Positions 28,115-35,944 of a stretch of 64,000 nucleotides of DNA are shown in pieces. The notes beneath the pieces are model-generated. The model was not told where the DNA came from. It worked only from the letters and a program-made list of their open reading frames with translations, and ran no database searches. How positions within the stretch are numbered: position 1 is the first letter of the stretch; each line of letters begins with the position of its first letter. The position numbers and the translations under genes were made by a program. The DNA comes from Kibdelosporangium banguiense (GTDB taxonomy: Bacteria > Actinomycetota > Actinomycetes > Mycobacteriales > Pseudonocardiaceae), in contig NZ_JAGINW010000001.1 of the NCBI RefSeq assembly GCF_017876405.1, positions 1,501,203 to 1,565,202 on the forward strand, given 5' to 3'.

Positions 28115-28765
28115 TCATGGCTTTTTGCGGGCCAGGAGGCTGGCCTGTTGGAATCGCTCGCCTGTCCGGGGCTCGCGTTGCAGGCGGGCGACTTCGGCGA
28201 AACCGGCCTGGCGCAACAGGTCTGCGAGACTGTCGGGTGACCATCGGTAGGCGAGCGTGACTTTGTGGTCGAATTCCTGCGGTACCGGGTTGTCGCCGGC
28301 GAAGAATCCGAGCATTAGGTGGCCGCCTGGGGCGAGCACTCGCTCGAACTCTGTAAACACGGCGGGCAGTTGCTGTGGCGGTGTGTGGATCACCGAGTAG
28401 AACGCGATGATGCCGCCGAGGGTTCCGTCGGCGAGGTTCAGGGCGGTCATCGAGCCTTCGTCGAACTGGAGGTTCGGGTGGGCTTGGCGGGCCAGGGCGA
28501 TCATCGCGGAGGACAGGTCGATGCCGAAGGTTGCCGGTCCGAGTGCGTTCATGTGTGCCGTTATGTGGCCGGGTCCGCAGCCGATGTCGGCGACCGGTCC
28601 TGCGTCGTGGGTCTGCACGAGTTCGGCGAACGCGGCCAGGAGCGCACGTTCCATCGGTAAGGTCTCAAGCACATTGCTGAAAAGCTCGGCGTAGAGGGAC
28701 GCGATGGCGTCGTAGGCGACTCTGGTGTCGTGCAACGTGGACTGTTCGGTCACGGCGGAAACCAT
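28115..28765 (-). CDS. Class I SAM-dependent methyltransferase
   Basis: A 216-residue methyltransferase. SAM-binding motif I is VADIGCGPGHIT at about 58-69, the acidic residue after strand 2 is in FGIDLSSAM, and IIAFYSVIHTPP and VLAPGGHLMLGFF form motifs II and III. It resembles broad-specificity small-molecule methyltransferases of the Methyltransf_11/25 group. It lies 13 bases past the response regulator stop on the same strand, so it may be read through from that operon. Substrate unknown. Confidence 0.87.
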   Translation of the reverse strand: MVSAVTEQSTLHDTRVAYDAIASLYAELFSNVLETLPMERALLAAFAELVQTHDAGPVADIGCGPGHITAHMNALGPATFGIDLSSAMIALARQAHPNLQFDEGSMTALNLADGTLGGIIAFYSVIHTPPQQLPAVFTEFERVLAPGGHLMLGFFAGDNPVPQEFDHKVTLAYRWSPDSLADLLRQAGFAEVARLQREPRTGERFQQASLLARKKP

Positions 28766-28778
28766 AGTCCCGGCAAGG

Positions 28779-29384
28779 TCAGAGCCAGCCTTTGGATTCG
28801 GCGACGGAGAGGGCTTCGGTTCGGGTTCGGGTGCCCAGTTTTTGGATGGCGGCGGAGAGGTGGTTGCGGACGGTTCCTGGGGAGAGGTGGAGGCCGCGGG
28901 CTATGTCGGCGATTGTGCCGTGGCTGCGGGAGGCGGCGAGGACTTCGGTTTCGCGTGGGGTAAGCGGGCTTGCGCCTTCGCTCAGAGCCGCGAGGGCCAG
29001 GGATGGGTCGACTACTTGTTCACCGGCGAAGACTTTGCGGATGGCCACCGCGAGTTCCGTTACGGGAGCGTCCTTGAGGAGGAACCCGGCGACTCCGGCG
29101 TCCACTGCTGAGCGGAGGTAGCCGGGGCGGCCGAAGGTTGTGAGGATCATGACGCGGGTGGTGGGGACCGCGGCTCTGAGGCGGCGGGCGGCCTCGAGTC
29201 CGTCTATGCCGGGCATTTCGATGTCGAGGAGGGCTATGTCGGGGCGGAAGGCTGTGGCCGCGTTGACGACTTCGTCGCCGCGGCTGAGCTGGACGACCAC
29301 GGAGAGGTCCGGTTCGAGGGACAGCAGTGTGGCCATGGCGCCGCGGAACATGGTCTGGTCCTCGGCGAGGAGCAAGGTGATCAT
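28779..29384 (-). CDS. NarL/LuxR-type response regulator
   Basis: A 201-residue response regulator. The receiver domain has Asp54 as phosphorylation site (ALLDIEMPG), Thr82/83 and Lys104. The C-terminal LuxR-type HTH is SPLTPRETEVLAASRSHGTIADIARGLHLSPGTVRNHLS with intact recognition helix. It is a DesR/LiaR-like architecture. Its ATG overlaps the kinase stop as ATGA, and it is last of a four-gene unit ABC ATPase, ABC permease, kinase, regulator. Confidence 0.92.
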   Translation of the reverse strand: MITLLLAEDQTMFRGAMATLLSLEPDLSVVVQLSRGDEVVNAATAFRPDIALLDIEMPGIDGLEAARRLRAAVPTTRVMILTTFGRPGYLRSAVDAGVAGFLLKDAPVTELAVAIRKVFAGEQVVDPSLALAALSEGASPLTPRETEVLAASRSHGTIADIARGLHLSPGTVRNHLSAAIQKLGTRTRTEALSVAESKGWL

Positions 29385-30511
29385 GCTGGGACCCGGACCT
29401 TGACGTAGAAGCCGGAGGTCTCCGACTGGCCTGATGTCATCGAGCCGCCGAGGGCCTCGGCGCGTTCGGACAGGCCGCGCAGGCCGTTGCCCCGGCCGGA
29501 TGTTCCTGGGCCGACGCCGTCGTCGACGATCGCGACCTCGGCCATGCAGTCCATCAGGGACAGCTTGATCGTGCAGTTCGAGGCACGGCTGTGCCGCAAC
29601 ACGTTGGTGACTCCTTCGCGTACGGTCCAGGCGAGGGCTCCGTCGACCGGGGCGGGCAGGGACCATGAGTCCGGTGATTCGACGCGGCAATCGATGCCGG
29701 CGGAGGCCGCGGCGCGCCGGGCGGAGGCGAGTTCGCCGGCGAGGGTGGGCTGACGGTAGTTCGTGACGGCTTGGCGGACTTCGGCCAGCGCGCGGCGTAC
29801 CACGGTGTCGATGTCGGCGAGTTCCTTCTCGGCTTTCTCCGGGTCCATCAGGACCAGGCGTCGCGCCAGCTCTGTCTTCACCGCGATCACGGACAGGCTG
29901 TGGCCGACGAGGTCGTGCAGGTCGCGGGCGATCCGGTCGCGTTCGTCGGCCACCGCCAGCCGGGCGCGTTCCCGGCGGCTGGCCTGCAGCACCTCGAACA
30001 TGTCGTACTGGCGCCGGGCCTGGCTGGTGAAGAAGCCGACCAGCATGCCGATGAGCGCGAGCCACGCGATCATGGCCGGTTCCAGATCGTCCTGCCAGGC
30101 GACGACACCGACCACGGCGCCGATCGCGAGCAGCCGTCCGGCCACCCATCGGCCGCCGATCCAGCCGGTCGCGGCGCTGGCCCAGGCGGAGTTGAACGCC
30201 CATTCCGAGCCGGCGACCGCAGGCAACGTCAAGCACAGCACGACAAGCACGGCGTACGACGGCCAGAACGGCAACCGCCCCAGCCATGGGATCGTGAGAT
30301 TGAACGTGGTGCGCATGCCGAGAACGGCGGTGAGGAACGCGCCCAGCAGAACCAGCACAGCCTGCCACGGCGGCGGGGAGCCCGCGAGATAGATCACCGC
30401 GGACGTGGTCAACGCCAGGTACATCAGTACGAACCGCGACCAGAGCCGTCTGTTCCACATCGCCCGGACCTGGTCGTCGGCAAGGTCCATCTCGACGTTC
30501 ACATCGTTCAT
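29381..30511 (-). CDS. DesK/LiaS-type sensor histidine kinase
   Basis: A 376-residue kinase with about five membrane helices in residues 25-165 and little extracytoplasmic sequence, which suits an intramembrane sensor. The HisKA_3 motif RDRIARDLHDLVGHSLSVIAVK puts the phospho-acceptor at His199. The C-terminal HATPase has EGVTNVLRHS, VDDGVGP and GNGLRGLSERAEALGG. The ATG at 30511 is two bases past the permease stop. Together with the response regulator and ABC genes it resembles Bacillus YvfTU-YvfRS and drug-sensing systems. Confidence 0.9.
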   Translation of the reverse strand: MNDVNVEMDLADDQVRAMWNRRLWSRFVLMYLALTTSAVIYLAGSPPPWQAVLVLLGAFLTAVLGMRTTFNLTIPWLGRLPFWPSYAVLVVLCLTLPAVAGSEWAFNSAWASAATGWIGGRWVAGRLLAIGAVVGVVAWQDDLEPAMIAWLALIGMLVGFFTSQARRQYDMFEVLQASRRERARLAVADERDRIARDLHDLVGHSLSVIAVKTELARRLVLMDPEKAEKELADIDTVVRRALAEVRQAVTNYRQPTLAGELASARRAAASAGIDCRVESPDSWSLPAPVDGALAWTVREGVTNVLRHSRASNCTIKLSLMDCMAEVAIVDDGVGPGTSGRGNGLRGLSERAEALGGSMTSGQSETSGFYVKVRVPA

Positions 30512-30513
30512 TC

Positions 30514-31170
30514 TTACGCCCGGCGCACCCGGAACAGAACTCCCACACCGGCTGCCACGGTCCAAATACCCAGGTTGAGCAGCCCGGTTACGCCGATCGT
30601 ACGTCCGTCCAGCACATTCAGGCCCGCGTCGAGCAGGCTGTGCGTCGGTGCCCAGGACCACAGCGTCTCCCCTCCGACCACGCCGCCGAGGAACATCAGC
30701 GTGAAGAACACGATCATCAACGCGACAGTCGCGGTCTTGCCACGCACCAGCAACCCGACAAACACCCCGACCAGTACGAACGGCAACGAACCGACCAGCA
30801 TGACAACCAGGATCTCCAGCCATCGGCCGGGCGGGATCTGTCCTTTCACGACCGCGACGACACCGACCGCGACCAAACCCGGCAGAACGGTCAGCATCCC
30901 CTGGACGACCTTGCCGCCGAGCCACGCCCGACCCGGCAACGGAGTCACCCGCAGCTGCCGTACCCAGCCGGTGAGCCGATCTTCGGCGATTGTGTTGCCA
31001 CTGCCCAGAAGCGCGCCACCGCACGCCGCGTAGACGGCCATCGCCACCATCACGCCGGGTCCTTGCTTGGCCCAGATCAACGCGAACGCGACCGGCATGA
31101 CGATGAGGAACACGAGGTAGCGAGGGTTGTGCAGGACCCGCAGGACCTCGAACCTGATGTACGCGATCAC
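30514..31170 (-). CDS. ABC-2 type transporter permease
   Basis: A 218-residue permease with about six membrane helices (for example YLVFLIVMPVAFALIW, MLTVLPGLVAVGVVAVV and ATVALMIVFFTLMFLGGVV). The pattern ERL-like 'EDRLTGWVRQLRVTPLPGRAWLGGKVVQGM' between helices is typical of ABC-2 drug exporters. The GTG at 31170 has GAGGAGGAG upstream and overlaps the ATPase stop as GTGA. Probably exports a lipid or drug-like compound sensed by the coupled two-component system. Confidence 0.88.
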   Translation of the reverse strand: MIAYIRFEVLRVLHNPRYLVFLIVMPVAFALIWAKQGPGVMVAMAVYAACGGALLGSGNTIAEDRLTGWVRQLRVTPLPGRAWLGGKVVQGMLTVLPGLVAVGVVAVVKGQIPPGRWLEILVVMLVGSLPFVLVGVFVGLLVRGKTATVALMIVFFTLMFLGGVVGGETLWSWAPTHSLLDAGLNVLDGRTIGVTGLLNLGIWTVAAGVGVLFRVRRA

Positions 31171-31853
31171 AGCTCCTCCTCGGTCAGTTCGACCAGCGCG
31201 TGCTCCAGGCTGGAATCGCCTTTGATCACAGCGGGTTCGCCATCGGCGACGACGCGGCCGCGGTCGATCACGATCACGCGGTCGGCGTACTCGTCGGCCT
31301 CGTCGAGGTAGTGAGTCGCGAAGACAACCGTGTTTCCCTCGGATTTCACGGTTTTCCAGAACTGCCTGCGCGCCTTGAAGTCCAGTGCCACTGTGGGTTC
31401 GTCCAGGAACAACAGGTCGGGTTTGCCTGCCATCGCGACGGCGAAGCGCACTCGCTGCGCCTGACCACCGGACAACCTGTCCACTCTTCGGCGCTGCAGT
31501 TCGGTGAGCCCGGCCAGATCCAGAATCGAGGCGAGTGTGCGCCGCTTGCCGTACAGGCAACGCGCAAGGTCCACGACTTCACCGACGGTCGAGTCCGCAG
31601 GCAGCCCACCGGTCTGCAGCATCGCACCTACTCGCCCGGCTGCCACAGCGGCCGCAGGCTGTCCACCTAGGACAGTCACTGTTCCGCGATGCGGGCGGCG
31701 CAGGCCCAGCATGAGGTCGACCGCGGTGGACTTTCCCGCGCCGTTCGCGCCGAGCAACGCCACGGTCTGTCCAGTCGGGACAGTGAAGCTGACGTCGGTC
31801 AGCGCGTGCACCGAGCCGTAGCTGAAGCTCACCTTCTCGAAGCGTGTCTGCAT
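31167..31853 (-). CDS. ABC transporter ATP-binding protein (drug exporter type)
   Basis: A 228-residue ATPase. Walker A is GANGAGKST at 35-43, the Q-loop is in GAMLQTGGLPADSTV, the signature is LSGGQAQRVRFAVAM, Walker B is LLFLDEPTVALD and the switch is ATHYLDEADEYADRV. These are the features of CcmA/DrrA-like exporters. It is the first gene of the ABC/two-component operon. Confidence 0.92.
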   Translation of the reverse strand: MQTRFEKVSFSYGSVHALTDVSFTVPTGQTVALLGANGAGKSTAVDLMLGLRRPHRGTVTVLGGQPAAAVAAGRVGAMLQTGGLPADSTVGEVVDLARCLYGKRRTLASILDLAGLTELQRRRVDRLSGGQAQRVRFAVAMAGKPDLLFLDEPTVALDFKARRQFWKTVKSEGNTVVFATHYLDEADEYADRVIVIDRGRVVADGEPAVIKGDSSLEHALVELTEEEL

Positions 31854-31922
31854 ACTTCGACGGTAGGAACTAGCAGGTCAGCGGGTAAGTGTCGCGAGTC
31901 GCGGATGCACCCATGACGACCG

Positions 31923-32660
31923 TCACCCCCGGCCGATGAACGGCATGGTGGTCGCCATGATCGTCATGAACTGGACGTTGGTGTTCAACGGCAGCGCGGC
32001 CATGTAGCGCACGGCTTCGGCAACGTGCCGCACGTCGAAGATCGGCTCGGCCACGATCGTCCCGTTGGCCTGCGGCACGCCGTCGGCCATCCGGCTGCCC
32101 ATGTCGGTGGCGGCGTTGCCGATGTCGATCTGTCCACATGCGATCCCGAACTGCCTGCCGTCCAACGAGATCGACTTCGTCAGGCCGGTGATCGCGTGTT
32201 TGGACGCGGTGTACGCCGGGCTCGCCGGCCGGGGACTGGTCGCGGAGATCGACCCGTTGTTGATGATCCGGCCGCCTTGCGGGTCCTGCTCACGCATGAT
32301 CTTGAAGGCCTCCTGCGCGCACAGGAACGACCCGGTCAGGTTGATGTCGATCACCCGCTGCCAGTCCGCCAGCGCGAGGTCGCCGACGTTGCCCGGCGCG
32401 TTCAGCCCTGCGTTGTTGAACAGCAGGTCAACTCGACCGAAAGCATCTTTGACCCGCACGAACAACGCCCGCACAGAGTCGGCGACAGCCACGTCTGCCG
32501 GCACGACCAAGGACTCGCCGGAACTCAGCGCGGCTGTCTCCCGTAACGCCTGCTCCCGGCGCCCGGCCAGCACGACCCGGTAACCCGATTCCAACAGGTC
32601 CAGGGCCACGGCCCGGCCGATCCCCGACCCGGCCCCAGTGATCACAGCAACCTGGTTCAT
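31923..32660 (-). CDS. Short-chain dehydrogenase/reductase
   Basis: A 245-residue classical SDR with cofactor motif TGAGSGIG near residues 8-15, NNAG near 83, catalytic Ser in [11 protein letters not shown] and YTASK. It should be an NAD(P)-dependent oxidoreductase of unknown substrate. The ATG at 32660 is used; an in-frame extension reaches 32699 but has no ribosome-binding support and lacks homologous sequence. Divergent from the asparaginase gene. Confidence 0.88.
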   Translation of the reverse strand: MNQVAVITGAGSGIGRAVALDLLESGYRVVLAGRREQALRETAALSSGESLVVPADVAVADSVRALFVRVKDAFGRVDLLFNNAGLNAPGNVGDLALADWQRVIDINLTGSFLCAQEAFKIMREQDPQGGRIINNGSISATSPRPASPAYTASKHAITGLTKSISLDGRQFGIACGQIDIGNAATDMGSRMADGVPQANGTIVAEPIFDVRHVAEAVRYMAALPLNTNVQFMTIMATTMPFIGRG

Positions 32661-32733
32661 GACCCAAGTATCGTCTTGAGTGTGCATCCCCATGCGCACT
32701 CAATCCGCAACGGTACGACATAAAGTCCTGGGC

Positions 32734-33732
32734 GTGACGGACAAACCCAGGCTGTCGATGCTGACGCTCGGCGGAACGATCGCCATGACCTCCGGTTCGG
32801 ACTCGGGCGCGGTCGTGCCCGGACTGGATGCCGACGATCTGCTCAAAACCCTGCCCGAGCTGGATATCGAGCTGGTCACGGCCGATTTCCGGCAGCTGCC
32901 GAGTCCCGATCTGGGATTCACCGACCTGGCCGCGCTGGCCACCCGGATCGAGCAGGAGATCGCCGCGGGCGCGACCGGGATCGTGGTCACGCAGGGCACC
33001 GACACGATCGAGGAGTCCTCGTACTTCCTCGACCGCACCGTCGGCGGGGACGTCCCGATCGTGATGACGGGAGCGATGCGCCATCCGCAACAGGCCGGTC
33101 CGGACGGCCCGGCCAACCTGCTGGCAGCGATGCGTGTGGCCGCGGACCCGGACGCACGCGGCCTCGGCTGTGTCGTGGTGATGTCCGACGAGATCCACGC
33201 CGCGCGCTACGTCCGCAAGTCACACAGCACGAGCACGGGCGCGTTCACGTCCCCCAACGCCGCGCCGATCGGACGCATCGTCGAGCAGGAGTTCGTACTG
33301 CTCAGCCGGCCACGGCAGTACCCACCGCTGCCCCGCGGGCCGAAGCTGTCGGAGACCTCGATCGGCATGGTGCACGCCGCCCTGGGCGACGACGGCAACT
33401 GGCTCAAGCCGTTCGCCGAACACACCGATGGCCTGGTCATCGCCGGGTTCGGCGGCGGGCACGTGCCGTCGCGTCTGGTGCCGTTGCTGGCTGAGCTGGC
33501 CGAGGCGAAACCGGTCGTGCTGGCGTCGCGGACGAGTTCCGGCCCGGTGCTGCGGCGCACTTACGGATACCCTGGTTCAGAACAGGATCTGCTGTCGCGG
33601 GGCCTCATCAACGCGGGTTTCCTGGACCCGTTCAAAGCCCGCGTTCTCCTCCATGTACTTGTGTCGGCCGGTGCGGATCGCACCGAGATCACCCGTGTCT
33701 TCCACGACTCCAGCGAGATCCGGGTGACCTGA
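32734..33732 (+). CDS. Asparaginase
   Basis: A 332-residue L-asparaginase/glutaminase-fold enzyme that deamidates asparagine. The first catalytic threonine is in MLTLGGTIAM (Thr15), the second motif is VVTQGTDTIEE with the TDT catalytic Thr and Asp, and the conserved Lys is in YVRKSHSTSTGAF. The C-terminal small domain has GLVIAGFGGGHVPSRL. No signal peptide is visible, so it is cytoplasmic. The GTG at 32734 gives the family N-terminus; an ATG at 32692 is an in-frame alternative. Divergent from the SDR gene. Confidence 0.9.
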   Translation: MTDKPRLSMLTLGGTIAMTSGSDSGAVVPGLDADDLLKTLPELDIELVTADFRQLPSPDLGFTDLAALATRIEQEIAAGATGIVVTQGTDTIEESSYFLDRTVGGDVPIVMTGAMRHPQQAGPDGPANLLAAMRVAADPDARGLGCVVVMSDEIHAARYVRKSHSTSTGAFTSPNAAPIGRIVEQEFVLLSRPRQYPPLPRGPKLSETSIGMVHAALGDDGNWLKPFAEHTDGLVIAGFGGGHVPSRLVPLLAELAEAKPVVLASRTSSGPVLRRTYGYPGSEQDLLSRGLINAGFLDPFKARVLLHVLVSAGADRTEITRVFHDSSEIRVT

Positions 33733-33787
33733 GAAAAATCCCGGTAAAGAATGCCGGAGGCACATTTCTTGCTGTGACCGAGGAAAC

Positions 33788-33905
33788 GTTTACCGGCGCC
33801 ACGTACAGGTTACCGCACAGTAGGAGTCTGCCCGGAAAGTACCGATTCGGCCGCGAGGTCTGGCCGTTACCGCAGCGGGAAGGCACTATGTCACCCTGGT
33901 TACCG
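33788..33905. repeat. Scattered GTTACCG-like repeats upstream of the acyl-CoA synthetase gene
   Basis: The core TTACCG occurs four times in the 200-base leader (near 33789, 33809, 33866 and 33900), three times within GTTACCG. Such recurrence just before a gene suggests a multi-site operator, but the spacing is irregular. Confidence 0.3.
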
Positions 33906-33932
33906 AGTAGTAGCAGGTCGGAGGAGTGAGGT

Positions 33933-35726
33933 ATGCGCGAGATCGCAGTCGCCCCCTTGGTGGAGCCCTATGGCGGTGGACTGGCCGACCTCATCTACAA
34001 CAACGCGGCAGAGGTCCCGGACACGGTCGTGTTCAGCCGCAAGGTGGGCGCCGGCTGGCAGGACGTCACCGCGTCGCAGTTCCTCGCCGAGGTGGTCGAC
34101 GTCGGCAAGGGCCTGATCGGCTCCGGTGTCGGCACCGGTGACCGGGTCGCGATCCTGGCCGCCACGCGGTACGAGTGGACCCTGTTCGACTTCGCCGTCT
34201 GGGCGGTCGGCGGCGTGCCCGTGCCGATCTATGCCACCTCCTCGGAGGAACAGGTCCAGTGGATCCTGTCGGACTCCGGCTCGGTCGCGGTGGTCGTGGA
34301 GAACGACGCGCTGCTGGCCAAGGTGGAGGCCGTGCGGGCCAACGTGCCCACGCTCAAGCAGGTCTGGAACATCGAGAAAGGCGCGGTCGACGAGGTCGTC
34401 GCGGCCGGTGCCGGTGAAACCGCGGAGGCCGTGGACGCGCGCCGCAAGGCCGTCAAGGCCGCTGACGTCGCCACGATCATCTACACGTCCGGCACCACCG
34501 GCAGGCCGAAGGGCTGCGTGCTGACCCACGCCAACTTCCATTCGGAGGGTGGCAACGTGGTCGAGATGCTCGCGCCGGTGTTCAGAGGCCTGGGCACCGA
34601 GGACACCTCGACGCTGCTGTTCCTGCCGCTGGCGCACGTGTTCGGCCGGATGGTGCAGGTCGGCGCCGTGCAGGCGCGGGCCCGGCTGGGCCACACCGCC
34701 GACATCAAGAAGGTGACCGAGGACCTGGCCACCTTCAAGCCGACGTTCATCCTGTCCGTGCCGTACGTGCTGGAGAAGGTCTACAACGGCGCGCAGCAGA
34801 AGGCGCACGCGGCGGGCAAGGGCAAGATCTTCGACGCCGCCGCGGCGACCGCGATCGCCTACAGCGAGGCGGACGGCAAGGCCGGCCTGGGGCTCAAGCT
34901 CAAGCACGCGCTGTTCGACCGGCTCGTGTACTCGAAGCTGCGTGCGGCCCTGGGCGGCAACGCCAAGTACGCGATCTCCGGTGGCGCGGCGCTCGGTCTG
35001 CGGCTGACGCACTTCTTCCGCGGTGTCGGCCTGGTCGTGTTCGAGGGCTACGGCCTGACCGAGACGTGCGCGGCGGCCACCGTGAACTCGCCCGACAAGT
35101 TCAAGCCGGGCACGGTCGGCCACCCGCTGCCGAACACCGCCGTGCGGATCGCCGACGACGGCGAGATCCAGATCAAGGGCGGCCAGGTGTTCCCCGGCTA
35201 CTGGCAGAACGACGAGGCTACCCAGGCGTGCCTGGACTCCGACGGCTGGTTCGCAACCGGTGACCTGGGCGAACTGGACGCCGAGGGCTTCCTGAAGATC
35301 ACCGGGCGCAAGAAGGAGATCCTGGTGACCAGCGGCGGCAAGAACGTCGCGCCCGCCGTGATCGAGGACCGCATCGCGGCCCACCCGCTGGTCGGGCAGG
35401 CCATGGTGGTCGGCGACGGCAAGAGCTACATCGCCGCGCTGATCACCATCGACGCGGACTACTTCACCTACTGGAAGTCGGCCAACAGCAAGCCGGCCCA
35501 GGCCAGCGTGTCCGACCTGAGCGGCGACGCCGACTTCAACGCTGAGATCCAGCGGGCGGTCGACGAGGGCAACAACGCGGTCTCCAAGGCCGAGTCGGTG
35601 CGCAAGTTCCGCGTGCTGACCGCGGAGTTCTCCCCGGAGACGGGACACCTGACGCCGTCGCTGAAGCTCAAGCGCGCGGTCATCATGAAGGACTTCGCCG
35701 CGGACGTTGATGCCCTGTACTCATAA
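33933..35726 (+). CDS. Long-chain fatty acid-CoA ligase (FadD15-like)
   Basis: A 597-residue acyl-adenylate-forming enzyme that activates long-chain fatty acids to acyl-CoA. The P-loop is IIYTSGTTGRPKGCVLTH near 180, the A5 motif EGYGLTETCAAATV near 373, and the hinge and A8 motif DGWFATGDLGELDAEGFLKITGRKKEI near 435-460. The start MREIAV and overall sequence resemble mycobacterial FadD15, including LGGNAKYAISGGAALG. The ATG at 33933 follows TCGGAGGAGTGAGGT. A strong hairpin follows the stop. Confidence 0.93.
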   Translation: MREIAVAPLVEPYGGGLADLIYNNAAEVPDTVVFSRKVGAGWQDVTASQFLAEVVDVGKGLIGSGVGTGDRVAILAATRYEWTLFDFAVWAVGGVPVPIYATSSEEQVQWILSDSGSVAVVVENDALLAKVEAVRANVPTLKQVWNIEKGAVDEVVAAGAGETAEAVDARRKAVKAADVATIIYTSGTTGRPKGCVLTHANFHSEGGNVVEMLAPVFRGLGTEDTSTLLFLPLAHVFGRMVQVGAVQARARLGHTADIKKVTEDLATFKPTFILSVPYVLEKVYNGAQQKAHAAGKGKIFDAAAATAIAYSEADGKAGLGLKLKHALFDRLVYSKLRAALGGNAKYAISGGAALGLRLTHFFRGVGLVVFEGYGLTETCAAATVNSPDKFKPGTVGHPLPNTAVRIADDGEIQIKGGQVFPGYWQNDEATQACLDSDGWFATGDLGELDAEGFLKITGRKKEILVTSGGKNVAPAVIEDRIAAHPLVGQAMVVGDGKSYIAALITIDADYFTYWKSANSKPAQASVSDLSGDADFNAEIQRAVDEGNNAVSKAESVRKFRVLTAEFSPETGHLTPSLKLKRAVIMKDFAADVDALYS

Positions 35727-35747
35727 CACTACGAATTGTGACGCGAC

Positions 35748-35781
35748 GTCCCCGGTGACAAGTAACTTTGTCGCCGGGGAC
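35748..35781. terminator. Hairpin terminator after the acyl-CoA synthetase gene
   Basis: GTCCCCGGTGACAA pairs with TTGTCGCCGGGGAC over 14 bp (one T-G wobble) around the 6-base loop GTAACT, 22 bases after the stop. Confidence 0.75.
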
Positions 35782-35944
35782 AGGGACTCATTTGATAACG
35801 ATCACGGGTTCGTCGGCGACAATCATTGACGAAACCAGTGTTACTGCACACGGCGTATTCGTCGGCGCCATTCGAGGCAGTACATTCCAGGTGACTTCCG
35901 TGATTGGCCGGAAAATGCCGGCGACACCGTGAGGGGTAGGAAAG

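Noticed and set aside
33900..35648. 582-codon frame antisense to the FadD15-like gene
   Set aside because: Its composition mirrors the sense codons and it overlaps the FadD gene entirely; no protein family is recognisable.
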